Under the pieces are notes generated by a model. It worked only from the letters and a program-made list of their open reading frames with translations. It did not search any database and was not told the DNA's origin. A DNA stretch of 64,000 bases from contig ONNQ01000009.1 in the NCBI GenBank assembly GCA_900319245.1, positions 26,624 through 90,623 of the forward strand, in the 5' to 3' direction. Positions 25,197 to 33,450 of this stretch are shown one piece after another. The DNA is from an uncultured Lachnospiraceae bacterium (lineage in GTDB: Bacteria > Bacillota > Clostridia > Lachnospirales > Lachnospiraceae). The position numbers and the translations under genes were made by a program. Position 1 is the stretch's first letter. Each line of letters begins with the position of its first letter.

Positions 25197-26361
25197 GGTC
25201 GCCTCCTTTCTCACTGGCCTTTCTTAGCAAAAGCATGAAGTCCCGGATTCCTTCGAACGGGCCGCCCTTATACTCGATGGAATACCCTGCCAAAAGATTG
25301 CCGGATTTAAAGATCGCATTGGTGACCATGCTCTTCTGCGCAAGGGCCGCCAGGATAAACCTGCCGAGGAAGGTATCGTCCTTGTCCGTCCCGGCTGCAT
25401 TGTAGTACTCCTCCTGATACCGGCTCTCGTCAAAGGCAGGGATTTCCTGTCCCGACAGTGCTTCTCCAAATGCTTTCCAGTCTGTGGATGCATCCAGCTG
25501 CCGCTTCTCCAGAATCCGCCAGATCTCAATCTCATAGGGATCCGCCGCCTCCATATCATAGTGGTCCTTCTCAAAGTGCTCGCTCTGCCCCCTCAGAAAC
25601 TTCATCGCATAGATCATCTGGGTGAATGCCCTGTAATAATCATTGGGGTTTTCCTTGAGGATCACCTCGTAATTGCCCCATGCGGGCAGATATTTGTAGC
25701 GCATGAAGCTGTAGTCCGGCAGGTGTCCCGCTCTCCCATGCCCCAGACACATGACGGATCGCTCACTGGGCTGGAAGGGCGTGCCGATATAGCTTCCCGT
25801 CTCGAGATTGTCCTTGCCGCCCGGATTATGGCGGAAGTTGACCGGCCTCTCCTTGAACACGCCGTCATCCCCCGGCAGCAGTTCGTAGAACCAGTAGTCG
25901 GTGTTGTTGATGACCAGCGATGGCGTGCCGGCAAAATACCGATGGGCCCAGGTATCCGCGAGGATATGCATAGCAAGCCCTACAGCCTGCAGGCTCTTGT
26001 CCTTTGCAAGATGCACTGTTTTGACAAGGAGGTCTCCATTGGGACCGCAGAGCAGGCGGTACTTGGCTTTATAGATTGCGGAGCCCTTGACGTCCGCATA
26101 CAAGTCGCGGGGAAGGAAGTGGAACGAAGCCCAGGTCCTTGTGATATCCTGCAGGCCCAGAAGGTCCGTCTTGGCGTCCATCATCTCCAGCTGCAGCTGG
26201 GTTGTTGCCGCATGCCCCGGACCGCCGATCGAACTTAACAGGGTCCTGGTGCAGCAATCCACGAACTGGGCGCTGTAACAGACCGTGAGACTCTCTTCAT
26301 GAGAGTAGCCCGCAAGAATGGCGGCGCAATAGGTCGCATAGTAATGAAAATCAATCTGCAT
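25189..26361 (-). CDS. DUF6765 family protein
   Basis: 390 residues from ATG at 26361, preceded by AGAGGCGG. The N-terminus MQIDFHYYATYCAAILAGYSHEESLTVCYSAQFVDCC is recognisable as the DUF6765 start. Later HILADTWAHRYFAGTPS and FRHNPGG are conserved-looking His-rich motifs, reminiscent of zinc-dependent phospholipase C-like proteins, though I cannot prove an active site. There is no signal peptide. It is the middle gene of three: it starts 12 bases inside the region after the 178-residue membrane protein and overlaps the DUF308 gene. Confidence 0.75.
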   Translation of the reverse strand: MQIDFHYYATYCAAILAGYSHEESLTVCYSAQFVDCCTRTLLSSIGGPGHAATTQLQLEMMDAKTDLLGLQDITRTWASFHFLPRDLYADVKGSAIYKAKYRLLCGPNGDLLVKTVHLAKDKSLQAVGLAMHILADTWAHRYFAGTPSLVINNTDYWFYELLPGDDGVFKERPVNFRHNPGGKDNLETGSYIGTPFQPSERSVMCLGHGRAGHLPDYSFMRYKYLPAWGNYEVILKENPNDYYRAFTQMIYAMKFLRGQSEHFEKDHYDMEAADPYEIEIWRILEKRQLDASTDWKAFGEALSGQEIPAFDESRYQEEYYNAAGTDKDDTFLGRFILAALAQKSMVTNAIFKSGNLLAGYSIEYKGGPFEGIRDFMLLLRKASEKGGDHE

Positions 26362-26371
26362 CTTCCGCCTC

Positions 26372-26908
26372 TTACTTCCCAACTTCCGCAGGGGCCTTTC
26401 CTCTTTGTGAAATCTCGTTCGTTAGTTTTCCCACCATAATTGCGGCAAAGACCATCTCCCCAACTGTTACAAAGGATGTGATATCGACCAACAGGGTGAG
26501 CAGATTGTCTATGCTATCAAATCCTCCCCGTATGATCTCCACTACCCCCGATACAAATTCCAGCCCGTCCACGAGATAAATATACATGGCTGCAATGATA
26601 AATCCCGGGCTGAGCTTCTTCTTGCCCATCCCGATCTTCCGTGCGCTGTTTCCGACAAGCCATCGAAAGATCAGATCGACTATGTAGATGATCGCAACGA
26701 CTGCGACGACAATCGCAATGGTCGTTCCTCTGCCCAGTTCGGACGGGCTCTCTGCAATTATATTGGCAATGCTGTTCTCCGAGTCATCGAGGATGAGCAG
26801 CACTGCGGATTTGGCCATACTCCACAGACCGAACAGAATTGTGCCGGTCCCGTATACGATGAGCGTGTGCTGGTGTTTTCTAAGTTCTGTCTGCATTCTA
26901 TTCTCCAT
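26372..26908 (-). CDS. Uncharacterised four-helix membrane protein
   Basis: 178 residues with hydrophobic segments TLIVYGTGTILFGLWSMAKSAVLLIL, TIAIVVAVVAIIYIVDLIFRWLVG, FIIAAMYIYLVDGLEFVSGVVEII and LLVDITSFVTVGEMVFAAIMVGKLTNEI. It does not match a family I know. It is the first gene of the operon with the DUF6765 and DUF308 genes, and its stop is 10 bases before the DUF6765 start codon. Confidence 0.65.
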   Translation of the reverse strand: MENRMQTELRKHQHTLIVYGTGTILFGLWSMAKSAVLLILDDSENSIANIIAESPSELGRGTTIAIVVAVVAIIYIVDLIFRWLVGNSARKIGMGKKKLSPGFIIAAMYIYLVDGLEFVSGVVEIIRGGFDSIDNLLTLLVDITSFVTVGEMVFAAIMVGKLTNEISQRGKAPAEVGK

Positions 26909-27242
26909 TCCGCACCGCTTCGCGCGGCGGATCGCCGGGCTTTGCGTTCACGATTTCCTCTGCACTGCAAGTCGTCAATTTGTTTTTAATCTGATAATAC
27001 ATATGCGCATTCCCTTCGCCTGCCTGGGACCGGTGAGACAGGCGTCTCCCTTTCCTCTTTCCGATCCGGTGAAGCAGTTATGAATTCAAAGAATATTGTA
27101 TCATGTAGGGGCGTTTTCTCCATCCCAATCTCCCCGTTTTTGTTGCGTCTTGATTTCTGATAAGCAATATTTTGCAAAAAGATTTATAGATTTCGTGATA
27201 GTATAGAACTATCAATAATATATACTTGAAAGGAGACATCTT
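26909..27242. other. Gene-free divergent region
   Basis: This gap separates the minus-strand membrane protein operon from the SDR gene. A 63-codon minus-strand frame has composition unlike a protein and is not called. Near the SDR gene, GATAGT-ATAGA-ACTATC (27197-27213) is a small dyad just upstream of the ribosome binding site AAAGGAGA, possibly an operator. Confidence 0.45.
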
Positions 27243-28031
27243 ATGGATCTGCATCTGAAAGACAAAGTTGTATTAGTCACCGGCGGCACTGGCGGAATCG
27301 GCACAGCAATCGTAAAGGGCTTCCTCAAAGAAGGCGCAAAGGTTGCTTTCTCTTCCACAAGACAGACCAAGATCGACGCCCTTCTTCCCACTCTGGAAGC
27401 AGCGGAAGGCCAGGTCGCGGGATTTGTCGCTGATATGACCAAAGAAGAGGATATCAAGAACCTGGTTGAAAACGTCAAGAATCACTTCGGCACCATCGAC
27501 ATCGTAGTTCCCAACGCGGGCTATGAAGGAAAGGCTCATCCCGTACAGGATATGACGCTGGATCTCTTTGAAGAGACCTACATGCTCAACGTATTCGCTG
27601 TCATGCTCATGATGAAGTACACGGCCCCCATTCTCATTGAGAAGAAGTCCGGCGCCGTCGTCGTGATCGCATCTGCGGCCGCCTATGAGCCCACAGCAGG
27701 CAACAGCGCCTATGTATCTTCCAAGTATGCCGTAGCAGGCCTTACAAAGTGCATCGCTATGGAGCTCGGCCCGGTCGGCATCCAGGTCAACTATGTCTGT
27801 CCCGGCCCCGTAGACACGCCTATGATGCTCCGCATCGAGAAGGATTTCTTTGGCGACACCATGACCCACGAAGAAGCTATGGCTATGCTGGCAGGCACAT
27901 ACGCAATGGACAAGAGATACGCTAAGCCCGAGGAGATCGCCAATGCGGTCCTCTATCTCTCCTCCGACGTCTCTGCGCACACCGCAGGAATGGGCATGCA
28001 CATCGATTCCAAGGTCTCCCCGACCAGCTGA
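27243..28031 (+). CDS. Short-chain dehydrogenase/reductase (classical SDR)
   Basis: 262 residues, ATG preceded by GAAAGGAGACATCTT. The NAD(P)-binding motif is TGGTGGIG (residues 14-21), followed by NAG in VVPNAGYEG, the catalytic Ser in VVVIASAAAYEP and Tyr/Lys in YVSSKYAVAG, then CPGPVDTPMM. The end lacks the usual GG..D tail strand motif but the fold is complete. The substrate is not deducible; a steroid or bile-acid role was considered and not supported. It is monocistronic with its own terminator. Confidence 0.9.
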   Translation: MDLHLKDKVVLVTGGTGGIGTAIVKGFLKEGAKVAFSSTRQTKIDALLPTLEAAEGQVAGFVADMTKEEDIKNLVENVKNHFGTIDIVVPNAGYEGKAHPVQDMTLDLFEETYMLNVFAVMLMMKYTAPILIEKKSGAVVVIASAAAYEPTAGNSAYVSSKYAVAGLTKCIAMELGPVGIQVNYVCPGPVDTPMMLRIEKDFFGDTMTHEEAMAMLAGTYAMDKRYAKPEEIANAVLYLSSDVSAHTAGMGMHIDSKVSPTS

Positions 28032-28067
28032 TCTGTCTGCTGCCGCAGAAGTAACTCCAACAACAAA

Positions 28068-28106
28068 CGCCCGATGGTCTTTCTGGACCACCGGGCGTCT
28101 TTTTTC
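28068..28106 (+). terminator. Intrinsic terminator after the SDR gene
   Basis: CGCCCGATGGTC (28068-28079) pairs with GACCACCGGGCG (28086-28097) with one mismatch; TCTTTTTTC follows. Confidence 0.85.
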
Positions 28107-28148
28107 GTTCCGCTATCGTTCCGTTATGTGATTCGTATTGCGGTGCTC

Positions 28149-28688
28149 TCACGCAAGCTTCGCGATCAGAACTTTGAAGACCTCTTCTGCCACCGCCAGC
28201 TTGTACATGAGCCTTGAGGGCTGCGGCGCAAGTTCCAGGTGGAAGGATTCTATAACCGGCTTCGCTGACTGCGTTCCGTCTTTACAGGCGGCTCCAAGGT
28301 CCATCCCTATGGCAAAATACACCTGGCCCGGCACCGACGCCTCCGGATTAGCAGGGTCCACATTTCCCATGGTCCCCGTGACGCCGATTCCGATCTGCGC
28401 GCCGTAAGCCTTCATGCAGGCAGCCGCCATCGCTTCCGCTGTCTCTCTGGAGTAGACGGTATACTTTTCTATAGTCTCTGCCGGGACGCCCTGCAGTATT
28501 TTGGCCTCGTTGCTGTAGGTGATAAAGGCGCCCTTGAGGACTGCCGAAGAGCCCTCTGTGTCGGTGATCAGCGACGCGATCTGACCGGACGTGGCGCTCT
28601 CCATGGTTGTGATCGTGTATTGTTTCTCGATCAGGAGCCTTGTCAGTCGGTGATAGTGCTCCCGAATTTCCTGCTCGTTATAGACCAT
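28149..28688 (-). CDS. CinA C-terminal domain protein (nicotinamide-nucleotide amidase family)
   Basis: 179 residues from ATG at 28688; TTG at 28697 is an alternative. It consists only of the CinA amidase domain: TTMESATSGQIASLITDTEGSSAVLKGAFITYSNEAKILQGV, YSRETAEAMAAACMKAYGAQIGIGVTGTMGNVDPANP, GQVYFAIG. In PncC, this domain deamidates nicotinamide mononucleotide. The usual ESCTGG motif is ESATSG here, so activity is less sure. It follows the PanE-like gene on the same strand. Confidence 0.83.
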   Translation of the reverse strand: MVYNEQEIREHYHRLTRLLIEKQYTITTMESATSGQIASLITDTEGSSAVLKGAFITYSNEAKILQGVPAETIEKYTVYSRETAEAMAAACMKAYGAQIGIGVTGTMGNVDPANPEASVPGQVYFAIGMDLGAACKDGTQSAKPVIESFHLELAPQPSRLMYKLAVAEEVFKVLIAKLA

Positions 28689-28802
28689 ATCGCCCAATGC
28701 CTCTCTGCAATCTGATTCGACGTTCGATTCGCCACCGCCGCACTTTTCGCTCGTGCGTCTTTGTTCCTTTTCGCTCGTGCTTCTTCGTTCCAGGCGGCGT
28801 GA

Positions 28803-29744
28803 TCAGTCGAACTTTCCGTCGTTCTTCTCCTCCAGCGCCTTGATGGCATGATACGCGAAGGTCGCATAGGGCACTTCGACGCCCACTTCGGCCGCCTTGC
28901 GCATGAGGACGCCCGCGAACATCTCGATCTCCGTGTGCCGCCCTGCGTCCAGATCCTGCAGCGTGGAAAAGCGCGCCGTCGGAAGGCAGCTGTCCCAGGA
29001 GAGCGACGGGCCCGGCACCTCTATGCCCATGGCGGCCCCAACTCTGGTCACTTCCTTGAGCAGCCTGTCGCGCAGAAACTGCACATGCGCGGAGTCAAAA
29101 TACGCCTTAAAAGGCACGCCCAGAACAGCCTGCGGAAGATTGTAGCAGATGTTGGACGCATATTTGGCCCACTGATCCTGCAGAATATTCTCCATAAAGT
29201 AGACACTGCAGGTCGTGCCGGCAAAAAGGTCCTCGATGGCCTCGATGCGCGCGCTTTTGACCGGAGACCCTTTCTCCCCGAGGTACACGCCCCACTTGAT
29301 CGTCGGGTCAAAAGTCACGACGTCGCGACCTTCTTCGTTCTTTCTGCGCTCGGAACTGACCCGCATCAGGGAGTAGACAATCTGCGCGGGATCAATGACC
29401 TCCGCGATCTTCTCCTCCGAATCAATACCGTTGAGAAGAGACAGAACCACCGTATCCGGACTGCAGATCGTGCGGATGTCCTCCAACACGCTGTCCAAGG
29501 CCGTATACTTGACTGCGACCAGCAGAAGGTCTGCCCCCTTGGCCTCTTCCGGCGTACAAACCCTGGGCCGCAAGGTCACAATCTCTTTCTTGTTGTTGAC
29601 TGCGATGCCTTCCCGTTCCAGGCGCTCTTTACGCGCGCCGTCCGCGACGACACAGAAATCAACGCCGTCTTTTCCTGCCAGCGCGTATGCAATAAAAGAG
29701 CCCACTGCGCCTGCGCCGATGAGGGCTACTGATCGAATTTCCAT
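28803..29744 (-). CDS. Ketopantoate reductase family protein (ApbA/PanE)
   Basis: 313 residues from ATG at 29744, preceded by GCAGGAGGTTGAA. The N-terminal Rossmann motif is ALIGAGAVGSFIAYAL; LLLVAVKYTALDSVLEDI and VLSLLNGIDSEEKI follow, then the C-terminal domain with DQWAKYASNICYNLPQAVLG (the Lys/Asn region) and TSR-like SLSWDSCLPTARFSTLQDLDAGRHTEIEMFAG. Family members reduce 2-ketopantoate to pantoate for CoA synthesis, but many paralogues act on other 2-keto acids. Its operon partners RidA and CinA suggest clean-up of reactive metabolites. Hence the function is stated only at family level. Confidence 0.85.
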   Translation of the reverse strand: MEIRSVALIGAGAVGSFIAYALAGKDGVDFCVVADGARKERLEREGIAVNNKKEIVTLRPRVCTPEEAKGADLLLVAVKYTALDSVLEDIRTICSPDTVVLSLLNGIDSEEKIAEVIDPAQIVYSLMRVSSERRKNEEGRDVVTFDPTIKWGVYLGEKGSPVKSARIEAIEDLFAGTTCSVYFMENILQDQWAKYASNICYNLPQAVLGVPFKAYFDSAHVQFLRDRLLKEVTRVGAAMGIEVPGPSLSWDSCLPTARFSTLQDLDAGRHTEIEMFAGVLMRKAAEVGVEVPYATFAYHAIKALEEKNDGKFD

Positions 29745-29761
29745 TTCAACCTCCTGCTTGT

Positions 29762-30130
29762 TCACGCCTCCGCAATGCACTCGATCTCACAGAGTGCGCC
29801 CTTGGGAAGGTCCTTGACTGCGACGCAGCTTCTGGCCGGTTTGGATGTAAAATACTTGGCGTACACTTCGTTAAAGGCAGCAAAATCCGCAATCTCCGCA
29901 AGGAAGCAAGTCGTCTTGACAACCTTATCCGCGGAAGAGCCTGCCGCCTCGAGAATCGCGAGGACGTTCTTGCAGCTCTGCTCGGTCTGTGCCGCAATCC
30001 CTTCCGGCATCTGGCCCGTCGCAGGGATGATCGGAATCTGGCCGGATGTGTAGACCATTCCGTTTACGATAAATCCCTGAGAATAAGGGCCGATAGCTCC
30101 GGGTGCGTTGTTTGTGCTGATCACTTTCAT
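29762..30130 (-). CDS. ridA: RidA family (YjgF/UK114) protein
   Basis: 122 residues, ATG preceded by AAAAGGAGGAAATATATCA. All signature pieces are present: MKVISTNNAPGAIGPYSQG, VYTSGQIPIIPATGQMP, EQSCKNVLAILEAAG, VVKTTCFLAEIADFAAFNEVYAKYF, PARSCVAVKDLPKGALCEIECIA including the Arg (ARSCV) and Glu needed for imine hydrolysis. RidA hydrolyses 2-aminoacrylate and similar enamines made by PLP enzymes. The PanE-like gene starts 17 bases downstream of its stop, so the two are cotranscribed. Confidence 0.93.
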   Translation of the reverse strand: MKVISTNNAPGAIGPYSQGFIVNGMVYTSGQIPIIPATGQMPEGIAAQTEQSCKNVLAILEAAGSSADKVVKTTCFLAEIADFAAFNEVYAKYFTSKPARSCVAVKDLPKGALCEIECIAEA

Positions 30131-30139
30131 TGATATATT

Positions 30140-30255
30140 TCCTCCTTTTCGGTTGTTAACTTCTTTTGTGCCGGCTTCCGCCTTCTGTTTTGACCGGTTG
30201 CTGCCTTCTTACTGTCCGGCTGCCTTTTGATGATCGGCTGCTAACCTCTGTCATG
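30140..30255. repeat. About 22-bp degenerate tandem repeat anchored on the HAD stop codon
   Basis: On the minus strand, units resembling ACAGAAGGCAGCAACCGGTC recur about five times from 30255 to 30140. The first contains the TAG stop codon of the HAD gene (30241-30243) and the last reaches the ribosome binding site of ridA. Confidence 0.65.
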
Positions 30256-30909
30256 CAGCCATGCGATCAGGTCGTTCAATGAAGGCAGGATCACCGCCGC
30301 TTTCTGCTGCATCTCCTCATTGGGTGCGAGCCGGTCGGGCACCATGACAGGCTGCATGCCTGCGTCGAAAGCCGCCCTGATGCCGTTGTGGGAGTCCTCG
30401 ATGACGTATGTCTCTTTGAATCCTTCCGACGAAATGCCCATCTGCGCCGCGCATGTCAGGAAGATCTCCGGATCCGGCTTTCCATGCTCTACCATGTCCC
30501 CGCTCACGATCACGTCAAAATATCGCAGCACGTCGTGCCTCTGCAGTACCTTGTCGATCATCCGTCTCGGTGAAGAGGAAGCCAGTCCCACGGGAATCTC
30601 CTGCCCTTTGAGATATTGCAGGATCTCCTTTGCTCCCGGTTTCAGCTGCATCTGCCCGGTCTCGACCACATTGGCAAAGTAGTCCCTGCAGGCCTTGTAG
30701 GTCCTGTCCATATCAAACTGCGGCAGATACCCGAAAGTCTCCGTCATGATCCTGCGCTCCTGGTCGTCCGTGACGCCTGTGGCGAGATCCACTGCCCTTC
30801 TCATATCGTCCTCGGGAAGGCCATAGAGCTCCGCCGCGTGCAGATAGCCCGCCAGATACACGGCTTCCGAATCTGAAATTACGCCGTCCATATCAAAAAT
30901 AACATTCAT
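30241..30909 (-). CDS. HAD superfamily phosphatase / beta-phosphoglucomutase-like
   Basis: 222 residues from ATG at 30909, preceded by AAAGGAGAGCGTTT. Motif I is FDMDGVISDSE (nucleophile Asp5, acid Asp7), motif II GLASSSPRRM, motif III Lys in VEHGKPDPEIF, motif IV VIEDSHNGIRAA. The alpha-helical cap is of subtype C1, as in beta-phosphoglucomutase and small sugar-phosphate phosphatases. The substrate cannot be fixed from sequence. It lies between the sorbitol operon and ridA, on the same strand. Confidence 0.9.
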   Translation of the reverse strand: MNVIFDMDGVISDSEAVYLAGYLHAAELYGLPEDDMRRAVDLATGVTDDQERRIMTETFGYLPQFDMDRTYKACRDYFANVVETGQMQLKPGAKEILQYLKGQEIPVGLASSSPRRMIDKVLQRHDVLRYFDVIVSGDMVEHGKPDPEIFLTCAAQMGISSEGFKETYVIEDSHNGIRAAFDAGMQPVMVPDRLAPNEEMQQKAAVILPSLNDLIAWLHDRG

Positions 30910-30977
30910 AAACGCTCTCCTTTCCACACATTATACACGGCAAGGGGGCACCGAACCAGTAAGATTTAGAACAGTTC

Positions 30978-31041
30978 GGATATGGGTCCTTCAGGGGCTC
31001 CGCGCTCAAGAGCTGAAAGTCGCCCTTCAGGACCCCTATCC
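30978..31041. repeat. GGATATGGG hairpin element, copy 2
   Basis: GGATATGGGTCC and GGACCCCTATCC arms with one mismatch, symmetrical TTCA/TTCA internal loop, GGG/CCC, and an inner GCGCTCAAGAGC stem. It lies between the sorbitol PTS gene and the HAD gene, about 70 bases before the latter's start. Confidence 0.85.
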
Positions 31042-31175
31042 TTACTGATCACTCCAGCCGGAAACCGCGCGCAAGCATAAAAAAGGCAGCAGCCTGTTTG
31101 AAAGGGGAAAGGCTGCTGCCGGAAAGGATGATTGTGACTTCCTGATAGGAACTTATGGATTTGTGTGCGATCGGA

Positions 31176-32201
31176 TTATGCTGCTGCGTAGAGTCCGATG
31201 CTTGCTACGAAAGCGATGAGTACGCGAACCCAGCTTGTGATGAAGCGGGAGTACATGACGGATACAACACCGACCTCAACGGTCTCTGTCTCAGCTTCTG
31301 CAAGGCCAAGGCCTACAGGGATGAAGTCGCAGGCTGCGTGGCAGTTCAGTGCGAACAGACCGACCAGTGCAAGTGTAGGAGAAATTCTGCCGGCTGCGAT
31401 CTCAGCGCCCATGATACCGCCGAGGATCTGGGAGATAACAGCGCCGGGTCCAAGGATTGCGGACAGACCGGGGATCGAGCAGACGATACCGAGGATCAGA
31501 AGTCCTACGAAGTTGCCCAGCAGGGGCTGAAGCAGTGTGGAGAAGAAGTTACCAAAGCCTGTGCCGTTGATGATACCGATCAGCAGGGATACGAAGCCCA
31601 TGAAAGGAAGCAGTGTGGTGATGCAGGTCTGAACGGCGTCACGAGCTGCCTGGTTGAATGTTGCGACAACCTTACCTGCGCCAAGACCGATCTTAGCCAG
31701 TGCGTTGCCTTTTCCGTTCTCAGCCATCTGCTCGGAGAGCTTCTTGCTGGTGTCGATGCCGCCCTTCTTCTCGGGAGCGGGAGCTGCCTCTTCTACAGGA
31801 GCTGCCTCTACGGGAGCTGCGGAGCCGTCTGCCAGTGCGATGTTGGCATTGGTAACGCCGGATACATAGATATCTTCTTTGATGTACTGTGCCAGCGGGC
31901 CTGCCTTACCAACGGGGTTGATGTTGATGGTAGGGATTCTCTTCTTGGGATAGAGGCCGCAGCGAAGTGTGCCGCCGCAGTCGATGATCACGAGTGCAAG
32001 CTGATCTTCAGGGCAGCTTGTCTTGAAGCCGTTTACGGGCTCAAGGCCGGACAGCTCAACGATCTTGTCGAGGATCTCGGGAGCGACGCCGCCGCCTGTG
32101 ATGTACATAACTTTGTTCTTCTGCTCTGTGCCCTGGATGGTAAGGGGGCCGCCAAATCCGCCTGAACCTTTTTCTACACGAATTGCTCTATATTCTGCCA
32201 T
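31176..32201 (-). CDS. srlE: Sorbitol/glucitol PTS component IIB-C2 (SrlE-type)
   Basis: 341 residues, ATG preceded by AGAGAGGAAAATAAA. The N-terminal IIB domain starts YRAIRVEKGSGGFGGPLTI and carries the phosphorylated cysteine in GGTLRCGLYPKKRIPTINI. A Pro/Ala/Glu-rich linker (about 125-150) leads to a membrane part with LLPFMGFVSLLIGIINGTGFG, LLGNFVGLLILGIVCSIPGLSAILGPGAVISQILGGIMG and NCHAACDFIPVGLGLAEAETETV. Together with IIC it imports and phosphorylates sorbitol. It is the last gene of the operon here; the IIA gene expected next to it is absent. Confidence 0.93.
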   Translation of the reverse strand: MAEYRAIRVEKGSGGFGGPLTIQGTEQKNKVMYITGGGVAPEILDKIVELSGLEPVNGFKTSCPEDQLALVIIDCGGTLRCGLYPKKRIPTININPVGKAGPLAQYIKEDIYVSGVTNANIALADGSAAPVEAAPVEEAAPAPEKKGGIDTSKKLSEQMAENGKGNALAKIGLGAGKVVATFNQAARDAVQTCITTLLPFMGFVSLLIGIINGTGFGNFFSTLLQPLLGNFVGLLILGIVCSIPGLSAILGPGAVISQILGGIMGAEIAAGRISPTLALVGLFALNCHAACDFIPVGLGLAEAETETVEVGVVSVMYSRFITSWVRVLIAFVASIGLYAAA

Positions 32202-32225
32202 TTTATTTTCCTCTCTTTCTATCTC

Positions 32226-32305
32226 TCGATGCTCGCCCCAGTTCGGTGAGCCGATAACTGCTATGGTATGGTATCGATGCTCGCCCCTGTTCGGTGAGCC
32301 GGTAA
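32226..32305. repeat. 32-bp direct repeat between srlA and srlE
   Basis: TCGATGCTCGCCCC-GTTCGG and following GTGAGCCG.TAA occurs at 32226-32257 and 32274-32305, nearly identical, 48 bp apart. Each unit can form a small GCTC.CC / GG.GAGC stem. Its place inside the operon suggests a processing or attenuation element. Confidence 0.75.
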
Positions 32306-32359
32306 ATACAAATGTTATGGATCTTAGTGCGTCAGTCTGTGATGGCTTCTATAGCCTGA

Positions 32360-32908
32360 TCAGTGTGTCTTGAGCTCTTTGCTAAGCTCGATGCCCTGCT
32401 GTTTCTGTACGAATGCGGTTGTGAAGTCGGTTGCCCATCCGGAGATGAAGTTTGCTACGAAACCGACCAGCATGTAGCGAAGTGCAAGGGGTGTGGAGTC
32501 AAGTCCGAGTGCTGTAACACCCTGTGCGATTCCGAGGTAGATCAGGATCTCGGAAGGGTTGATGTGAGGGAAAATACCGCTGTTGGTGTGGCAGTGGTAA
32601 CTTGCTGCTGCGTAGTAGCTGGGCTTGTAGAACTCAGGCATGAACTTGCCCATGGAGAGTGCCATCGGGTTACCGAGCATGAATGCGCTGATCCAGGGAA
32701 GAACTGCGTAGCGGAGGATCGGATTGCTTGTGCAGACCTTAGCGACAACTTCGATTCTCTCGTCACCGATCAGAGCGATGACTGCGTTCATCATGATGAG
32801 GAGCATCAGGATGGTGGGGATGATACCGGTTACCCAACCCATGAACTGCTCACCGCCGAGCTGGAAAACACCCATGAATGCCGAAGCGAATTTAACCAAA
32901 AAATCCAT
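32360..32908 (-). CDS. srlA: Sorbitol/glucitol PTS component IIC (SrlA-type)
   Basis: 182 residues, ATG preceded by GAAAGGCGG. The sequence MDFLVKFASAFMGVFQLGGEQFMGWVTGIIPTILMLLIMMNAVIALIGDERIE is that of SrlA/GutA, with NPILRYAVLPWISAFMLGNPMALSMGKFMPEFYKPSYYAA after it. It is a membrane protein with four to five helices which, with SrlE, forms the sorbitol channel. It directly follows gutM (one base between stop and start). Confidence 0.93.
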   Translation of the reverse strand: MDFLVKFASAFMGVFQLGGEQFMGWVTGIIPTILMLLIMMNAVIALIGDERIEVVAKVCTSNPILRYAVLPWISAFMLGNPMALSMGKFMPEFYKPSYYAAASYHCHTNSGIFPHINPSEILIYLGIAQGVTALGLDSTPLALRYMLVGFVANFISGWATDFTTAFVQKQQGIELSKELKTH

Positions 32909-32909
32909 A

Positions 32910-33356
32910 TTATACCGCCTTTCTTAAAATCCTTGTTTGTGAAATTCTTTTTTCAAGCGGAGTCGGAGCTGCTGTTTCGGGGACCAGTTCGCCGGCCTGG
33001 TATTTTCTGTAGGTGAGCGCCGCATCGGCGATCGCCTTGCGCAGGTTTCGGTGATTTTGGGGACCGTCCTCTTCGGTGAGATCTCCGATAAAGCGTCCTT
33101 CAAAACCGTTCAGGTCCTTAAACCTTGTAAATGCGGTGACGCCTTCGAGCTTTTTGCCCTCCTGGATGATCCCGTCCTCGTCGATCCGAAACATCACGAT
33201 GGCGCCTGCGTGAAATCCGCCTGATTTTCTTCCAAAAGCAACTTTGCCCTTCCGGCGAAGCTTTATGAATTCATTGTTGAGATGCTTCATCTGCATAAAA
33301 CTGAAGAATCCCTGCAGCGCGAATGCGATTCCCGCGACGATGATCACTGCCAGCAT
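32910..33356 (-). CDS. gutM: GutM family sorbitol operon activator
   Basis: 148 residues, ATG preceded by GGAGGTCGGAAC. One N-terminal membrane helix (MLAVIIVAGIAFALQGFFSF) is followed by the GutM domain with NNEFIKLRRKGKVAFGRKSGGFHAGAIVMFRIDEDGIIQEGKKLEGVTAFTRF and the conserved GDLTEED. GutM is known as an accessory activator of glucitol operons in E. coli. No DeoR- or BglG-type GutR gene is in the window, so GutM is the only operon-linked regulator. Confidence 0.88.
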   Translation of the reverse strand: MLAVIIVAGIAFALQGFFSFMQMKHLNNEFIKLRRKGKVAFGRKSGGFHAGAIVMFRIDEDGIIQEGKKLEGVTAFTRFKDLNGFEGRFIGDLTEEDGPQNHRNLRKAIADAALTYRKYQAGELVPETAAPTPLEKRISQTRILRKAV

Positions 33357-33450
33357 GTTCCGACCTCCGTTTCTGTGTTTTGGCTGCTGTTTATTTCAGT
33401 GCTTTTATTGTTTCAGTGCTGTGATCAGCTCTGTTTTTTCTCTGGTCCGA

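Noticed and set aside
26986-27177. 63-codon minus-strand frame
   Set aside because: No domain, odd composition, and it overlaps the divergent promoter region.
27243-28031. Bile acid hydroxysteroid dehydrogenase (BaiA-like)
   Set aside because: The SDR motifs are general and the sequence differs from BaiA as I know it; no other bai gene is nearby.
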